Shown here: piece after piece, positions 33,001 through 42,530 of the stretch | How positions within the stretch are numbered: the first letter of the stretch is position 1 | How the letters are laid out: each line of letters begins with the position of its first letter | Source of the DNA: DSUN01 sp035527715 | GTDB lineage: Bacteria > Planctomycetota > PUPC01 > DSUN01 | DNA length: 64,000 nucleotides | NCBI GenBank assembly: GCA_035527715.1 | Contig: DATKZY010000254.1 | Coordinates: 24,755-88,754 of the forward strand | Reading direction: 5' to 3' | Notes under the pieces: model-generated | What the model was told of the DNA's origin: nothing | Databases searched by the model: none | What the model saw: the letters and a program-made list of their open reading frames with translations, nothing else | Position numbers and translations under genes: made by a program

Positions 33001-33816
33001 GTGAGATTCTGCCTGAACCCGATTACGCTCGGGGAACGCGACTTCGTGGTGTCCATCGAGGCGAGTGCGAAGGCGGGCTTCCGCGCCGTCGAGCTGTGGC
33101 TGCCCCACGTCGAGAAGTTCCTCGCCGACGGCCATTCGCCGGCCGAGGCCCGCGCGGTGCTGAAGACCAACGGCGTCGAGGCCGCGGGGGCCTGCTACGT
33201 CGCCGGCCTCCTCACCTCGACGGGCGAGGCGAAGCGCAAGGCGTTCGACGCCGCCAAGGCCCGCTTCGAGCTGTGCCAGGAGCTGGGCGCCAAGACCATC
33301 GTCTGCGTGGGCGACGGGCCGGCCGCCCCCACCCTCGACGACTATCACAGCGCGGCCGAACAGGCCCGCGAGGTGTGCGATCTGGCCACGAGCTTCGGCA
33401 TCACCGTCGCCCTGGAGTTCGTCGCCGGCTTCCCCTTCATCGGCACCCTCGCCACGGCGGCCAAGGTCGTGAGCGATGCCGACCACACGCACCTGGGCAT
33501 CCTGTTCGACTGCTTCCACTTCTGGACGGGCCGCAGCAAGATGGAGGACTTCAGTCGCCTCCGCGGCGCGCCCATCGCCTTCGTCCACCTCAACGACGCC
33601 CGCGACCTGCCGCGCGAACTCCTCCGCGACAGCGACCGCGTGCTGCCCGGCCAGGGCTGCTTCCCGCTCCGCGACATCGTGCGGCAGATCGAGCAGACGG
33701 GCTACGACGGCTACTGGTCGCTCGAGCTGTTCAACCCCGAGCTCTGGGCCGGCGACCCCTTCGAGGCCGCGGCCCGGTGCCACCAGGCCTGCGAGCAGTT
33801 TGCGGCGGGCCTGTGA
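33001..33816 (+). CDS. Sugar phosphate isomerase/epimerase-like TIM barrel
   Basis: 271 residues from the GTG at 33001, which follows AAAGGAGGAG and starts exactly at the first barrel strand (RFCLNPITLG). It is a xylose-isomerase-like AP-endonuclease-2 family barrel. Expected metal ligands are visible: VALEFV (Glu), GILFDCFHFW (Asp, His), VHLNDARD (His, Asp) and WSLELFN (Glu). These proteins isomerise or epimerise sugars, inositols and related compounds; the substrate is not clear. A longer in-frame start at 32950 would add a non-conserved tail. Confidence 0.87.
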   Translation: MRFCLNPITLGERDFVVSIEASAKAGFRAVELWLPHVEKFLADGHSPAEARAVLKTNGVEAAGACYVAGLLTSTGEAKRKAFDAAKARFELCQELGAKTIVCVGDGPAAPTLDDYHSAAEQAREVCDLATSFGITVALEFVAGFPFIGTLATAAKVVSDADHTHLGILFDCFHFWTGRSKMEDFSRLRGAPIAFVHLNDARDLPRELLRDSDRVLPGQGCFPLRDIVRQIEQTGYDGYWSLELFNPELWAGDPFEAAARCHQACEQFAAGL

Positions 33817-33824
33817 GCTGTCGG

Positions 33825-33882
33825 GAATGGGACATATGGGACATATGGGTCCCATCCGTCCCATGCGTCCCATAGGTCCCAT
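33825..33882. repeat. Tandem and inverted GGGACATAT / GTCCCAT repeats
   Basis: Two GGGACATAT units are followed by four GTCCCAT units in the opposite sense (GGGTCCCATCCGTCCCATGC and on). The array fills the gap before the glycosyltransferase gene and can fold on itself. Confidence 0.6.
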
Positions 33883-33907
33883 CCCCCAGAGCAGGGGGCC
33901 AACGCGT

Positions 33908-34660
33908 ATGCCCCGCACCCTCATCGTCCTCGCCACCTACAACGAGCGCGAGAACCTGCGCCCGTTGATCGAGGAGATCCTCGGCTTGGGGATCCCCGAC
34001 CTCGACATCCTGGTGGTGGACGACCATTCGCCCGACGGCACGGGACAGATCGCCGACGAGCTGGCCGCGGCCCACGCCAACATCCGCGTCCTCCACCGCG
34101 CGGGCAAGCTCGGACTCGGCACGGCCCACGTCGCCGCCATGCGCCACGCCATCGAGCAGGGCTACGACTTCGTGGCGACGATGGACGCCGATTTCTCGCA
34201 CCCCCCGCGCTACCTGCCCGACATCCTTGCCCGCGCGGGCGATTGCGACCTCGTGATTGGCTCGCGCTACGTGCCCGGCGGCGGCGTGCGCGACTGGGGA
34301 CGCCTCCGCCGCCTGATGAGCTGGGGCGCCAATGCCTACGTTCGCCTCCTCCTCGGCCTCAAGCCGCGCGACTGTAGCGGCGCCTACAAGTGCTACCGCG
34401 TGGCGACGCTGCGGCGGGTGGACCTCGACGGCATCGTGGCCAAGGGCTACGCGTTCCAGGAGGAGATCACCTGGCGGATGCAGCTCGCCGGCGCCCGCAT
34501 CGCCGAGGTGCCCATCGTCTTCGAGAACCGCCGCCTCGGCCGCACCAAGATGTCCCTCCGCGAAATCGCCGGCCTCTTCACCACCGTCCTGCGCCTCCGC
34601 TGGCGCAAGCTCACCGGCCGGATTCGCGCGGCCCAGGCGGCGCACGACCCCAAGGCCTGA
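33908..34660 (+). CDS. Polyprenol monophosphomannose synthase (GT2, Dpm1-like)
   Basis: This 250-residue GT-A glycosyltransferase transfers mannose (or glucose) from the nucleotide sugar to polyprenyl phosphate on the inner face of the membrane. VLATYNERENLRPLIEEIL and VVDDHSPDGTG are the nucleotide motifs, TMDADFSHPP (91-100) holds the DxD metal site, and CSGAYKCYR and GYAFQEEITWRM complete the Dpm1 pattern. There are no C-terminal membrane helices, so it is the short soluble class. The ATG at 33908 begins the first strand. Its product could feed protein or lipid glycosylation. Confidence 0.92.
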   Translation: MPRTLIVLATYNERENLRPLIEEILGLGIPDLDILVVDDHSPDGTGQIADELAAAHANIRVLHRAGKLGLGTAHVAAMRHAIEQGYDFVATMDADFSHPPRYLPDILARAGDCDLVIGSRYVPGGGVRDWGRLRRLMSWGANAYVRLLLGLKPRDCSGAYKCYRVATLRRVDLDGIVAKGYAFQEEITWRMQLAGARIAEVPIVFENRRLGRTKMSLREIAGLFTTVLRLRWRKLTGRIRAAQAAHDPKA

Positions 34661-34674
34661 TACTGAGGTGGAAC

Positions 34675-36129
34675 ATGGGACAACGAGCGACAACCTGTGG
34701 GCGAGTCCTCGCCGCATTCCTTCTCTCGGGGCTTCGGGGCGGCCTGGCGGCCGAGGCGCCCGCTCAGGGAGGGGAACTGCTCAAGGCTGTGCGGGCCTAT
34801 GCCGACGCGATGCTCGAGCACGGGCGCGACACGTATGGAGCCGAGCACTCGCCGCTGTTCGCCGAGGCGCTCGACCGCAAGACCTTCAAGCTGCTCGAAG
34901 GCGACGCCCTGAAGAAGGCGGCGGGCATCAGCCGCGCGGCCTGGGGCATCCGGCCCGGCGACCGCATGCTCGCCGGCGGCAACCCGCAGCACTGCCAGAA
35001 CCTCTACCAGGCGCTCTACGCCCTCACCCAGGCCACGGGCGAGGCGAAGTACGCCGCCGAGGCCGACGAGTCGCTCAAGTGGTTCCTCGAGCACTGCCAG
35101 AGCCCGGCCACGGGCCTCTTCTGCTGGGGCGAGCACGCGGGCTGGGGCTTCCTCACCGAGAAGCGCCTCGCCACCTCGCAGGGCAACACCCACGAGTTCT
35201 ACCGCCCCTGGGTGCTCTGGGACCGCTGCTGGGAGCTGGCGCCCGAGCCCTGCCGCAAGTTCGCCCTCGGCCTCTGGGAGCACCAGATCGGCGACCAGAA
35301 GGCGGGCGACTACTCGCGCCACGCGGCCATTGACCGCCACGGCCCCGGCACCGAGGCCCCCTACGCCCGACACGGCGGCTTCTACATCGAGACCTGGGCC
35401 GTCGCCTACGCGAAGTCCAAGGACCCCGTCTTCCTGAAGGCCATCGAGTCCGTTGCCGGCGCGCTGGAAGCCGCCCGCCGCGACCAGGGCATGCTCGTCT
35501 CCGGCTCGAAGAAGAAGGGCGGGCGCACCTTCAGCGACATCTCGCTCGCCATCTCGCTTTGGAACGCAGCGGCCAGCGTGCCCGACGACCTGGCCGAGAG
35601 GCTGCGCGCCCAGGCACGGGCCAACGACGAGGCGTTCGCCAAGGCCCGCGCCGCCGCGAAGCCCCAGCCCACGCTCGACCCCGTGAAGGCGAACCTGTGG
35701 TCCAGCGGCTACGGCGGCTCGGGCGGGGAGGTCGCAGGCAGGGCCAACGTCGCCATGCTTCGCTGGCGCCAAGTCAAGCTCGATGCCTATAGGGGCCTCG
35801 TGCTCGACTCCGCCGCGCGCTATCTCGATGGCGAGATTGGCCTGGGCTACCCCGTGCATCCCGGCACGGTGGGCAAGGCCATCGTGCTGATGCTCAACGC
35901 CCACGAGCTGACGGGCGAGGAGAAGTGGCTCACGCGAGCCGACCACCTGGCGAAGGAGGCCGTGCGGCTGCTCGTGGGCGATGGATGCCCCCTCCCCCGC
36001 GCGGCCCACTGCTACGACCACTACGAGGCGGCGACCGACGCCGACACGCTGATGATGGCCCTGCTCCAGCTCTGGGCGGCCCGGCAGAAGCCGGCCGTGG
36101 AGCTGCCGCTGACCTACTGCGATCGCTGA
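34675..36129 (+). CDS. Exported alpha/alpha-toroid protein, probable carbohydrate-active
   Basis: 484 residues with a signal peptide (about 1-26, ending GGLAAEA). The mature protein shows the repeated helical hairpins of a six-hairpin glycosidase or epimerase fold, e.g. NLYQALYALTQATGEAKYAAEADESLKWFLEHC and LMLNAHELTGEEKWLTRADHLAKEAVRLL. No catalytic pair can be named. The ATG at 34675 follows GAGG. It is the first gene of a run of four closely spaced genes (gaps of 9 and 15 bp, then a 4-bp overlap) that ends with the GH44 protein. Confidence 0.72.
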   Translation: MGQRATTCGRVLAAFLLSGLRGGLAAEAPAQGGELLKAVRAYADAMLEHGRDTYGAEHSPLFAEALDRKTFKLLEGDALKKAAGISRAAWGIRPGDRMLAGGNPQHCQNLYQALYALTQATGEAKYAAEADESLKWFLEHCQSPATGLFCWGEHAGWGFLTEKRLATSQGNTHEFYRPWVLWDRCWELAPEPCRKFALGLWEHQIGDQKAGDYSRHAAIDRHGPGTEAPYARHGGFYIETWAVAYAKSKDPVFLKAIESVAGALEAARRDQGMLVSGSKKKGGRTFSDISLAISLWNAAASVPDDLAERLRAQARANDEAFAKARAAAKPQPTLDPVKANLWSSGYGGSGGEVAGRANVAMLRWRQVKLDAYRGLVLDSAARYLDGEIGLGYPVHPGTVGKAIVLMLNAHELTGEEKWLTRADHLAKEAVRLLVGDGCPLPRAAHCYDHYEAATDADTLMMALLQLWAARQKPAVELPLTYCDR

Positions 36130-36138
36130 AGGAGGCCG

Positions 36139-38304
36139 ATGGTGAAAGCCGTTTGTTCCGCATGGCTGGCAGCAAGCCTCTTTGTCGCTGCGCAGGCAGG
36201 AGAACCCGCACAGGAGGCGGGCAACGTCCTCGCCTGGCTCCGCGTGGAAAAGAGCATCGAGGCGGGTGAGGAGCTTGACGGCGTGCCCTACATCTGGCTC
36301 GGGCGGGCAGACATCAGCCTCACGATTGACGTGCCGCCACAGCCGGGCCACGTGCTCGAGCTGTCGTGGGGCTCGAAGAACGACACCCGCGAGGGCGTGG
36401 CGACGATCAACGGCCAGCAGGTGAAGCTCCGCGCCGGCGGCTACACGGGCTTCAAGCCCCTCCTCGTCCCCATCCCCGACAAGGTGGCCGGCCAGCGCTA
36501 CGAGATCACCCTCGCCCACGCCGGGGAGAAGGCAGGCTTCATCTCGGGTGTCCGGCTGCTGGGCAAGGACAAGGTCGCCGCTGAGCCGCCTCCCGACCCG
36601 AAGGCTCCCGCCCACAAGGTCGCGCTCAAGCTCGCCGTGAGGGCGTTGCCGACAGGGCCGCCGCAGGGCGAGGCGTTCCCTGAGATGCAAAAGGTCTGGG
36701 ACACCGCCCACCCCGCCCCCACGACGCCCCTGCCCGACGCGAAGCAGGAGGCGGCGTTCCGCCTCGCCGAGAAAAACGGGCGGCTCGCCAACGAGATGCT
36801 CTACCGCTGCCGCAAGTTCGTCGAGGGCTGGCTGGCCCAGGCGGACCCGAAGACCGGCCTCATCCCCCGCAACCTCGGCGGCAGCCGCGACCAGTGGGTC
36901 ATCAAGGACTCAGCGGCCGACAACTATCCGTTCATGGTCCTCACGTCGGCGCTCACGGACCGCGCGCTCTTCGAGGGGCGCATGCTCGACATGCTCCGCA
37001 CCGAGGCGAAGCTCACGAGCCGTCTCGACCGCCTGGCCGACGACTGGAGTTTTTCCAAGCAGGCATTCGTCCGCGACGCACCCAACCTCCAGGCCATCAT
37101 CTTCGGCTCGTCCGAGTACGTGAAGGACGGTCTCATTCCCCTCACCGAGTGGCTCGGCCCCAGCCCGTGGTGCGACCGGATGATCGGCCTCCTCGACGAC
37201 CTCTTCAAGCACGCCGAGGTCAAGACCCCCTTCGGCGATATCACGACCACCAACGTCGAGGTCAATGGCGACCAGCTCCAGGCCCTCTCCCGCGTCTTCT
37301 GGATGACGGGCGACAGGAAGTATCTCGAATGGGCGATCCGCATCGGCGACTACTACCTGCTCGGCGACAACCACCCGACGCGGAACTTCGCCAGCCTGCG
37401 CCTGCGCGACCACGGCTGCGAGGTCGTCTGCGGCCTCAGCGAGCTCTATCTCGCCGTCGCCCACGCGATGCCCGAGAAGAAGAAGGCATACGAAAAGCCC
37501 ATCCACGAGATGCTCGACCGCATCCTCGAGGTCGGCCGCGACCCGCGCGGCATGCTCTACAACGCCATCAACCCCAAGGCCGGCACCCACGACAAAGGCA
37601 TCTGCGACACCTGGGGCTACAACTACAACGGCGTCTACACCGTCTGGCTGCTCGACAAGACCGAGGCCTACCGCGACGCCATCCGCCACGTGCTGAAGCA
37701 CCTGCCCGAGATGACGAGCTATCACTGGGGCTCGGCCGACGAATACGCCGACTCCATCGAGGGCGCCATCAACCTCTACAACCGCGAGCCAGTGCCCGAG
37801 GCCACCGAGTGGATTGACAGCGAGATCCACGACATGTGGCGCGTGCAGAAGCCCGACGGCATCGTCGAGGGCTGGCACGGCGACGGCAACTCGGCCCGCA
37901 CGGCCATCATGTACGCCCTGTGGAAAACCCAGGGCATCACCGTGCAGCCCTGGCGCGAAGACGTCCGCCTCGGCGCCGTGCTGCTTGCCGATTCCGAGTC
38001 ACGCGTCACGCGTCACGCGTCAGGGAGGCTCTGCATCAGCCTCGTCGCCGCCAAGCCCTGGGAGGGCAAGCTCGTCTTCGACAAGCCGCGCCATAAGCTC
38101 AACATGCACATGCCCATGGACTACCCCCGCATCAACCAGTTCCCCGAGTGGTTCGTTGCCGAGGCCGACCGGCGCTATACTATCCGCAACCTGGCGACAG
38201 GCAAGGAATCGGCCCGCGCCGGCAAGGAGCTTCAGGACGGCATCCCCGTTGTCCTGGAGCCGGGCGTCGAGCTTCGGCTCGCCGCCGGCATCCAGAGCGA
38301 GTAG
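36139..38304 (+). CDS. Exported beta-domain plus alpha/alpha-toroid protein
   Basis: 721 residues, signal peptide (about 1-20). An N-terminal beta-rich region (20-145) looks like a ligand-binding module (HVLELSWGSKNDTREGVATI). It is followed by helical hairpins of a six-hairpin glycosidase-like fold with conserved-looking aromatic/acidic segments (GDITTTNVEVNGDQLQALSR, ICDTWGYNYNGVYTVWLLD, HWGSADEYADSIEGAI). A C-terminal beta domain follows. I do not recognise the exact family. It starts 9 bp after the preceding toroid gene and precedes the lipocalin gene by 15 bp. Confidence 0.68.
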   Translation: MVKAVCSAWLAASLFVAAQAGEPAQEAGNVLAWLRVEKSIEAGEELDGVPYIWLGRADISLTIDVPPQPGHVLELSWGSKNDTREGVATINGQQVKLRAGGYTGFKPLLVPIPDKVAGQRYEITLAHAGEKAGFISGVRLLGKDKVAAEPPPDPKAPAHKVALKLAVRALPTGPPQGEAFPEMQKVWDTAHPAPTTPLPDAKQEAAFRLAEKNGRLANEMLYRCRKFVEGWLAQADPKTGLIPRNLGGSRDQWVIKDSAADNYPFMVLTSALTDRALFEGRMLDMLRTEAKLTSRLDRLADDWSFSKQAFVRDAPNLQAIIFGSSEYVKDGLIPLTEWLGPSPWCDRMIGLLDDLFKHAEVKTPFGDITTTNVEVNGDQLQALSRVFWMTGDRKYLEWAIRIGDYYLLGDNHPTRNFASLRLRDHGCEVVCGLSELYLAVAHAMPEKKKAYEKPIHEMLDRILEVGRDPRGMLYNAINPKAGTHDKGICDTWGYNYNGVYTVWLLDKTEAYRDAIRHVLKHLPEMTSYHWGSADEYADSIEGAINLYNREPVPEATEWIDSEIHDMWRVQKPDGIVEGWHGDGNSARTAIMYALWKTQGITVQPWREDVRLGAVLLADSESRVTRHASGRLCISLVAAKPWEGKLVFDKPRHKLNMHMPMDYPRINQFPEWFVAEADRRYTIRNLATGKESARAGKELQDGIPVVLEPGVELRLAAGIQSE

Positions 38305-38319
38305 AGAAGGGATAGCTCA

Positions 38320-38856
38320 ATGACTCGTCGGCTGTCTTGCTTCTCTGGCCTTGGGGGAATCGCGATGTTCGTCCTCGGCTGCACGCGCGTGCCGGCGGGC
38401 CTGACGCCGGTGGCGGGGTTCGACAGCCAGCGCTACCTGGGCACGTGGCACGAGATCGCGCGACTCGACCACTCGTTCGAGCGCGGCCTGACCAACGTGT
38501 CGGCCGAGTACACGGCGCGGCCCGACGGTGGCATCACCGTGGTCAACCGCGGCTACGACCCGGCGGCGGGCAAGTGGCGCCAGGTGCGCGGCGTGGCGCG
38601 CTTCCGGGGCGACCGGGCGGTCGGCAGCCTGCGCGTTTGCTTCTTCTGGCCCTTCTGGGGCGGCTACCACGTCATTGCCCTCGACGAGAAGGACTATCGC
38701 TACGCGCTAGTCGCCGGCCCGTCGCGGTCCTACCTGTGGATTCTCGCGCGCGAGCCGAAGCTTGCGCCCGACGTTTACTCCGGCCTCGTGGCCAAGGCCA
38801 AGGAATGGGGCTTCGCGACCGAGAAGCTGATCCGCGTGGAACACGACAGGAGATGA
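38320..38856 (+). CDS. blc: Blc-type bacterial lipocalin (outer-membrane lipoprotein)
   Basis: This 178-residue protein has a lipoprotein signal ending VLGC, with Cys21 as the lipidation site. YLGTWHEIARLDHSFERGL is the lipocalin signature, and NVSAEYTARPDGGITVVNRG, KDYRYALVAGPSRSYLWILAR and a C-terminal helix complete the single calycin barrel. It probably holds membrane lipids or hydrophobic molecules. Its stop overlaps the GH44 gene start (ATGA), which is an odd operon partner. Confidence 0.95.
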   Translation: MTRRLSCFSGLGGIAMFVLGCTRVPAGLTPVAGFDSQRYLGTWHEIARLDHSFERGLTNVSAEYTARPDGGITVVNRGYDPAAGKWRQVRGVARFRGDRAVGSLRVCFFWPFWGGYHVIALDEKDYRYALVAGPSRSYLWILAREPKLAPDVYSGLVAKAKEWGFATEKLIRVEHDRR

Positions 38857-41800
38857 GAGTGGACGCACGAAGGTGGATGGCTGTCCGCAGGGCCGTCGTT
38901 GCGTGTGTGGCCATCTGCCTGTTCGCGGGCTGGGCCAGCGGCGCGGCGTTCATGAAGTGGGAGGATGCGGGCAAGGGCCTGCCGCTTGGGGAGAAGGGCG
39001 GCGTCCGCGAACTCGCCGTCGGCGGCTCGCCGCCGCTCCTGTTCGCCATCGTGGATGGCGTTGGGCTGCTCAAGTCAACGGACACGGGCAATTCGTGGGC
39101 AGCCGTCGAGGGCGATGCGGCCTGCCTGAAGGAGCCGTACGCCGTGGCCGTGGCGCCGGACGGCAAGGCCGCCTTCGCGGCTTCGGCCACGCCGAAGACG
39201 GGGCTGTGGCGGAGCACCGACGGCGGCAAGTCGTGGGCGAAGTGCGGCGATGCCGCCAAGGGCATGGCCTCCGACGACGTCGAGTGGATCACGGTCTACG
39301 AGAAGGACCCGAAGCTCGTGCTGGTCGGCCACCGCGCGGGCAAGGCCGTGTCGGTGAGCGCCGATGGCGGCGACACGTGGGCGGCGAAGGCCATCGGCGC
39401 CGACGTCAATGCCCAGTTGCCCTTCTTCGCCAGCGACACCCGCTGGCTGCTCGCCTCGCGCAAGGACGGCGCGATGTTCACCACCGACGACAGCGGGAAC
39501 ACCTGGACGAAGGCCAAGGGCAACGTCGGCATCTTCCCCGGCCCGCTCCCCGTCATCCAGACGGGCGATTACCTCTTCTCGTCCGTCCACCACGGCACGA
39601 ACAAGAGCACCGACGGCGGGAAGACGTGGGCCTACACGATGGAGCGCCACGCCCGCGTCATCGGCACGCTGGGGCCGCTGCTCGTCCGCGAGGACCGCGA
39701 GGCCATCTACGGCCGCGAGGCCCGCGCGATGACGGTGATGCTCAGCAGCGACTTCGGGAACTCGTGGCAGGACGTGACCTGTGCCCTGCTCGACCTCATC
39801 CCCGAGGCGCGGCGCAGCCAGGTGGTTATCGAGAACAAGGTGGACCCCTTCGCCCACGTCCGCTTCGCCACGGCGTGGGCCGCCACGCCTGATGGCCAGC
39901 TCGGCTTCCTCGGGCTCGGCAAGGCGGGGCTGTTCCGCGGGCGGCTGATGTGGTCGAAGGGCGGCCCCATCCTCGGCGGCGAACGCCTCTCGCCCCCCGC
40001 CATCCTCGAAGGCGACACGAAGACGACGGGGGCCATCGCGGTCACCGCCGCGGCCAAGTTCGGCAACCTCAAGCGCGTGTTCGCTGACCTGAGCGCCATT
40101 GGGGGCAGCGACATCGAGCTGCTCGACGACGGCCAGCAGGGGGACGGCGCCGCGGGCGACCGCGTCTACGGCGGCTCCTTCCGCCTCGCCAAGGGCGTGG
40201 CCGCCGGCCCCAAGGCCCTCGGCCTCATCGCCGAGGACGATGCCGGCCGACTCAACTCCCTCGTCGTGCAGCTCAAGGTGGCCAGCATCGCGGAGAAGAA
40301 GACCGTGTGGGACGGCGACAAGTTCGCCCACGGCCTCGGCTGGGCCGCCCCGCAGACGCCCCTCATCTACGTCAAGCCCCAAACCGACGAGGCGAAGAGC
40401 GGCAAGGTGGCTTTGGAGTTCCACGGCGACGGCGCCGGCTGGATGGGCGGCGGGTGGAACTGGCACGGCTGGTACCCCGAGAACTCCGGCACCGACATCA
40501 CGGGCTTCCGAAACGTCTCCTTCTCGATCAAGGTCCTCGGCGACAGCCCCGGCGGCCTCTCCATCAAGCTCAACAACTCGGCGAATCGCAAGACCACGAA
40601 GGACGCCTCGGTCGGCGATTACTGCCCCGACCTCGCCGACGGCCAGTGGCACGAGATCGTCATCCCCCTCGTGGACCTCTACGGCGACAAGACCGAGTTC
40701 GACCCGCGCAAGGCCTGGGAGCTGGACTTCGACTCCTGGGAGCCGAAGCAGCGGAAGTTCTCGGTCTACATTGACGACATCGGCTTCGACAACCGCCCCG
40801 TCCGCGCCCATTCCGTCTGGGTGCGGCTGCCCGAGGAGCGCCAGGCGGCCGCACTCGCCAAGGGCGCCGAGGTCACCGCGACCGTGGACGTTGCGGCGGA
40901 AGGCACCCCGATCAGCCCCTGGATCTACGGCGCGGCGATGGCCAACCGCGAGCTGGCCAAGGAGATGGGCCTCACCATCCTCCGCGCCGGCGGGAACCCC
41001 GTCTCACCCGTCAACTGGAAGAAGGGCTTCGGCTCCAAAGGCTCCGACTGGTTCTACCAGAACGAGGGCACCGAGGGCCCGCCCGAGAAGAGCTGGCTCG
41101 TCACCTTCCACGCCGCGAATAAGCCGTACGGCTTCGAGTCGTGCCTCACCATCCCCATGATGGGCCGCGTCGCCAAGGACGGCACATCCGTCGCCTTCGA
41201 CACCCGCAAGTATCCCGACCAGACGGCGTGGGCCGGCCAGTCGCAGCCCACCGACCGCCTGCCCCACGCGGGCAGCGGCGTGCAATACGTCCGCGACGAG
41301 AAGGGCAACTTCGTCCTCGACGCGAAGGGCAACAAGAAAACCCGCCTCATCGAGCCGAACCCCGACGACACGTCGGTCGAGCTGCCGCCCGAGGAGCAGG
41401 CTGACATGCTCCGCTTCATCATCGAAAAGCTCGGCTGCGGCACGGCCGACAAGGGCGGCGTCCGCTTCCTGTGCCTCGACAACGAGCCGTGCATCTGGCA
41501 CTCCACCCACCGCGGCATGCACCCCAAGGGCTGCTCCTACGACGAACTGTGGGAGCGCACGAAGACCTATGCGTCGCTCCTGAAGAAGATTGACCCCAAG
41601 GTCCAGATCGCCTTCGGCACCTTCTTCGGCTGGACCGCCTACTTCTACTCCGGCCTCGACATGCAACTCGTCAGCCAGGGCAAGGGCACGTGGGACGACC
41701 CGCCCGACCACGTGGCCCACGGCCGCGTGCCCCTCACGAAATGGCTCCTGAAGAAGCTCGCCGAGCACGAGAAAGCCACCGGCCAGCGCCTCGTGGACAT

Positions 41801-42500
41801 CCTGGACTGGCACTTCTACCCCCAGACCGGCATCTACATGGCCGGCAAGCGCGGCGACCCGCAGTTCATGGAGGCCCGAGTCGAGGAGACCCGCGTCCTC
41901 TGGGACCCCACCTGGAAGGACCCGACCTGGATGGGCAAGGAGACGGACAAGGTGATCAGACTCGTGCCCCTGATGCGCGAGTGGGTGGCCGAGTGCTATC
42001 CCGGCCTCCAGACGGCCATCGGCGAGTACAACTTCGGCGGCGACGAGGACCTCTCCGGCGGCATCGCCCAGGCCGAGATCCTGGGCATCTTCGCCCGCGA
42101 GGGGCTCGACTACGCCCTCTACTGGTTCGCCCCCGCGCCCAACAGCCCCAGCTACTTCGCCTTCAAGATGTTCCGCAACCCCGACGGCCAGCACACGGCC
42201 TTCGGCGACCGCTGCCTGCCCGTCGCCGCGAGCGCGCCCTTCGACGTCTCGGTCCACACCGCCCGCGACTCGAAGACCGGCCGCCTCACCTTCGTCCTCA
42301 TCAACAAGCGTGTAGCGAAGGACGCCCGCGTCCGCCTCAAGCTCAGCAAGCCCGTCGCTGAGCAGGAGGTTGCCTTCTACGAGTACTCGGCCGCCGACCG
42401 CTTCGCCATCGGCCAGCTCCCCGCGCGCAAGCTCTCGGGCGACACCCTCGACATTCCGCTCCCCGCCTTCAGCGTCGTCCGGTTCGACTTGAGGCCCTGA
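38853..42500 (+). CDS. Multidomain secreted GH44 glycosidase with Asp-box propeller
   Basis: 1,215 residues with a signal segment (about 10-30). Residues 35-310 hold six Asp boxes of the form S-D-x-G-x-T/S-W (STDTGNSW, STDGGKSW, SADGGDTW, TDDSGNTW, STDGGKTW, SSDFGNSW), indicating a BNR/sortilin-like propeller. Next comes a beta domain with LLDDGQQGDGAAGDRVYGG, then a carbohydrate-binding-like jelly roll (about 440-605). The C-terminal part matches GH44: PWIYGAAMANRELAKEMGLTIL then RAGGNPVSP; CLDNEPCIWH with the acid/base Glu; and GEYNFGGDEDLSGGIAQAEI with the nucleophile Glu. GH44 enzymes cut cellulose or xyloglucan. The start overlaps the lipocalin stop. Confidence 0.88.
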   Translation: MRVDARRWMAVRRAVVACVAICLFAGWASGAAFMKWEDAGKGLPLGEKGGVRELAVGGSPPLLFAIVDGVGLLKSTDTGNSWAAVEGDAACLKEPYAVAVAPDGKAAFAASATPKTGLWRSTDGGKSWAKCGDAAKGMASDDVEWITVYEKDPKLVLVGHRAGKAVSVSADGGDTWAAKAIGADVNAQLPFFASDTRWLLASRKDGAMFTTDDSGNTWTKAKGNVGIFPGPLPVIQTGDYLFSSVHHGTNKSTDGGKTWAYTMERHARVIGTLGPLLVREDREAIYGREARAMTVMLSSDFGNSWQDVTCALLDLIPEARRSQVVIENKVDPFAHVRFATAWAATPDGQLGFLGLGKAGLFRGRLMWSKGGPILGGERLSPPAILEGDTKTTGAIAVTAAAKFGNLKRVFADLSAIGGSDIELLDDGQQGDGAAGDRVYGGSFRLAKGVAAGPKALGLIAEDDAGRLNSLVVQLKVASIAEKKTVWDGDKFAHGLGWAAPQTPLIYVKPQTDEAKSGKVALEFHGDGAGWMGGGWNWHGWYPENSGTDITGFRNVSFSIKVLGDSPGGLSIKLNNSANRKTTKDASVGDYCPDLADGQWHEIVIPLVDLYGDKTEFDPRKAWELDFDSWEPKQRKFSVYIDDIGFDNRPVRAHSVWVRLPEERQAAALAKGAEVTATVDVAAEGTPISPWIYGAAMANRELAKEMGLTILRAGGNPVSPVNWKKGFGSKGSDWFYQNEGTEGPPEKSWLVTFHAANKPYGFESCLTIPMMGRVAKDGTSVAFDTRKYPDQTAWAGQSQPTDRLPHAGSGVQYVRDEKGNFVLDAKGNKKTRLIEPNPDDTSVELPPEEQADMLRFIIEKLGCGTADKGGVRFLCLDNEPCIWHSTHRGMHPKGCSYDELWERTKTYASLLKKIDPKVQIAFGTFFGWTAYFYSGLDMQLVSQGKGTWDDPPDHVAHGRVPLTKWLLKKLAEHEKATGQRLVDILDWHFYPQTGIYMAGKRGDPQFMEARVEETRVLWDPTWKDPTWMGKETDKVIRLVPLMREWVAECYPGLQTAIGEYNFGGDEDLSGGIAQAEILGIFAREGLDYALYWFAPAPNSPSYFAFKMFRNPDGQHTAFGDRCLPVAASAPFDVSVHTARDSKTGRLTFVLINKRVAKDARVRLKLSKPVAEQEVAFYEYSAADRFAIGQLPARKLSGDTLDIPLPAFSVVRFDLRP

Positions 42501-42530
42501 CCTGAACCTGTAATGCTGAAGTGATACGCG

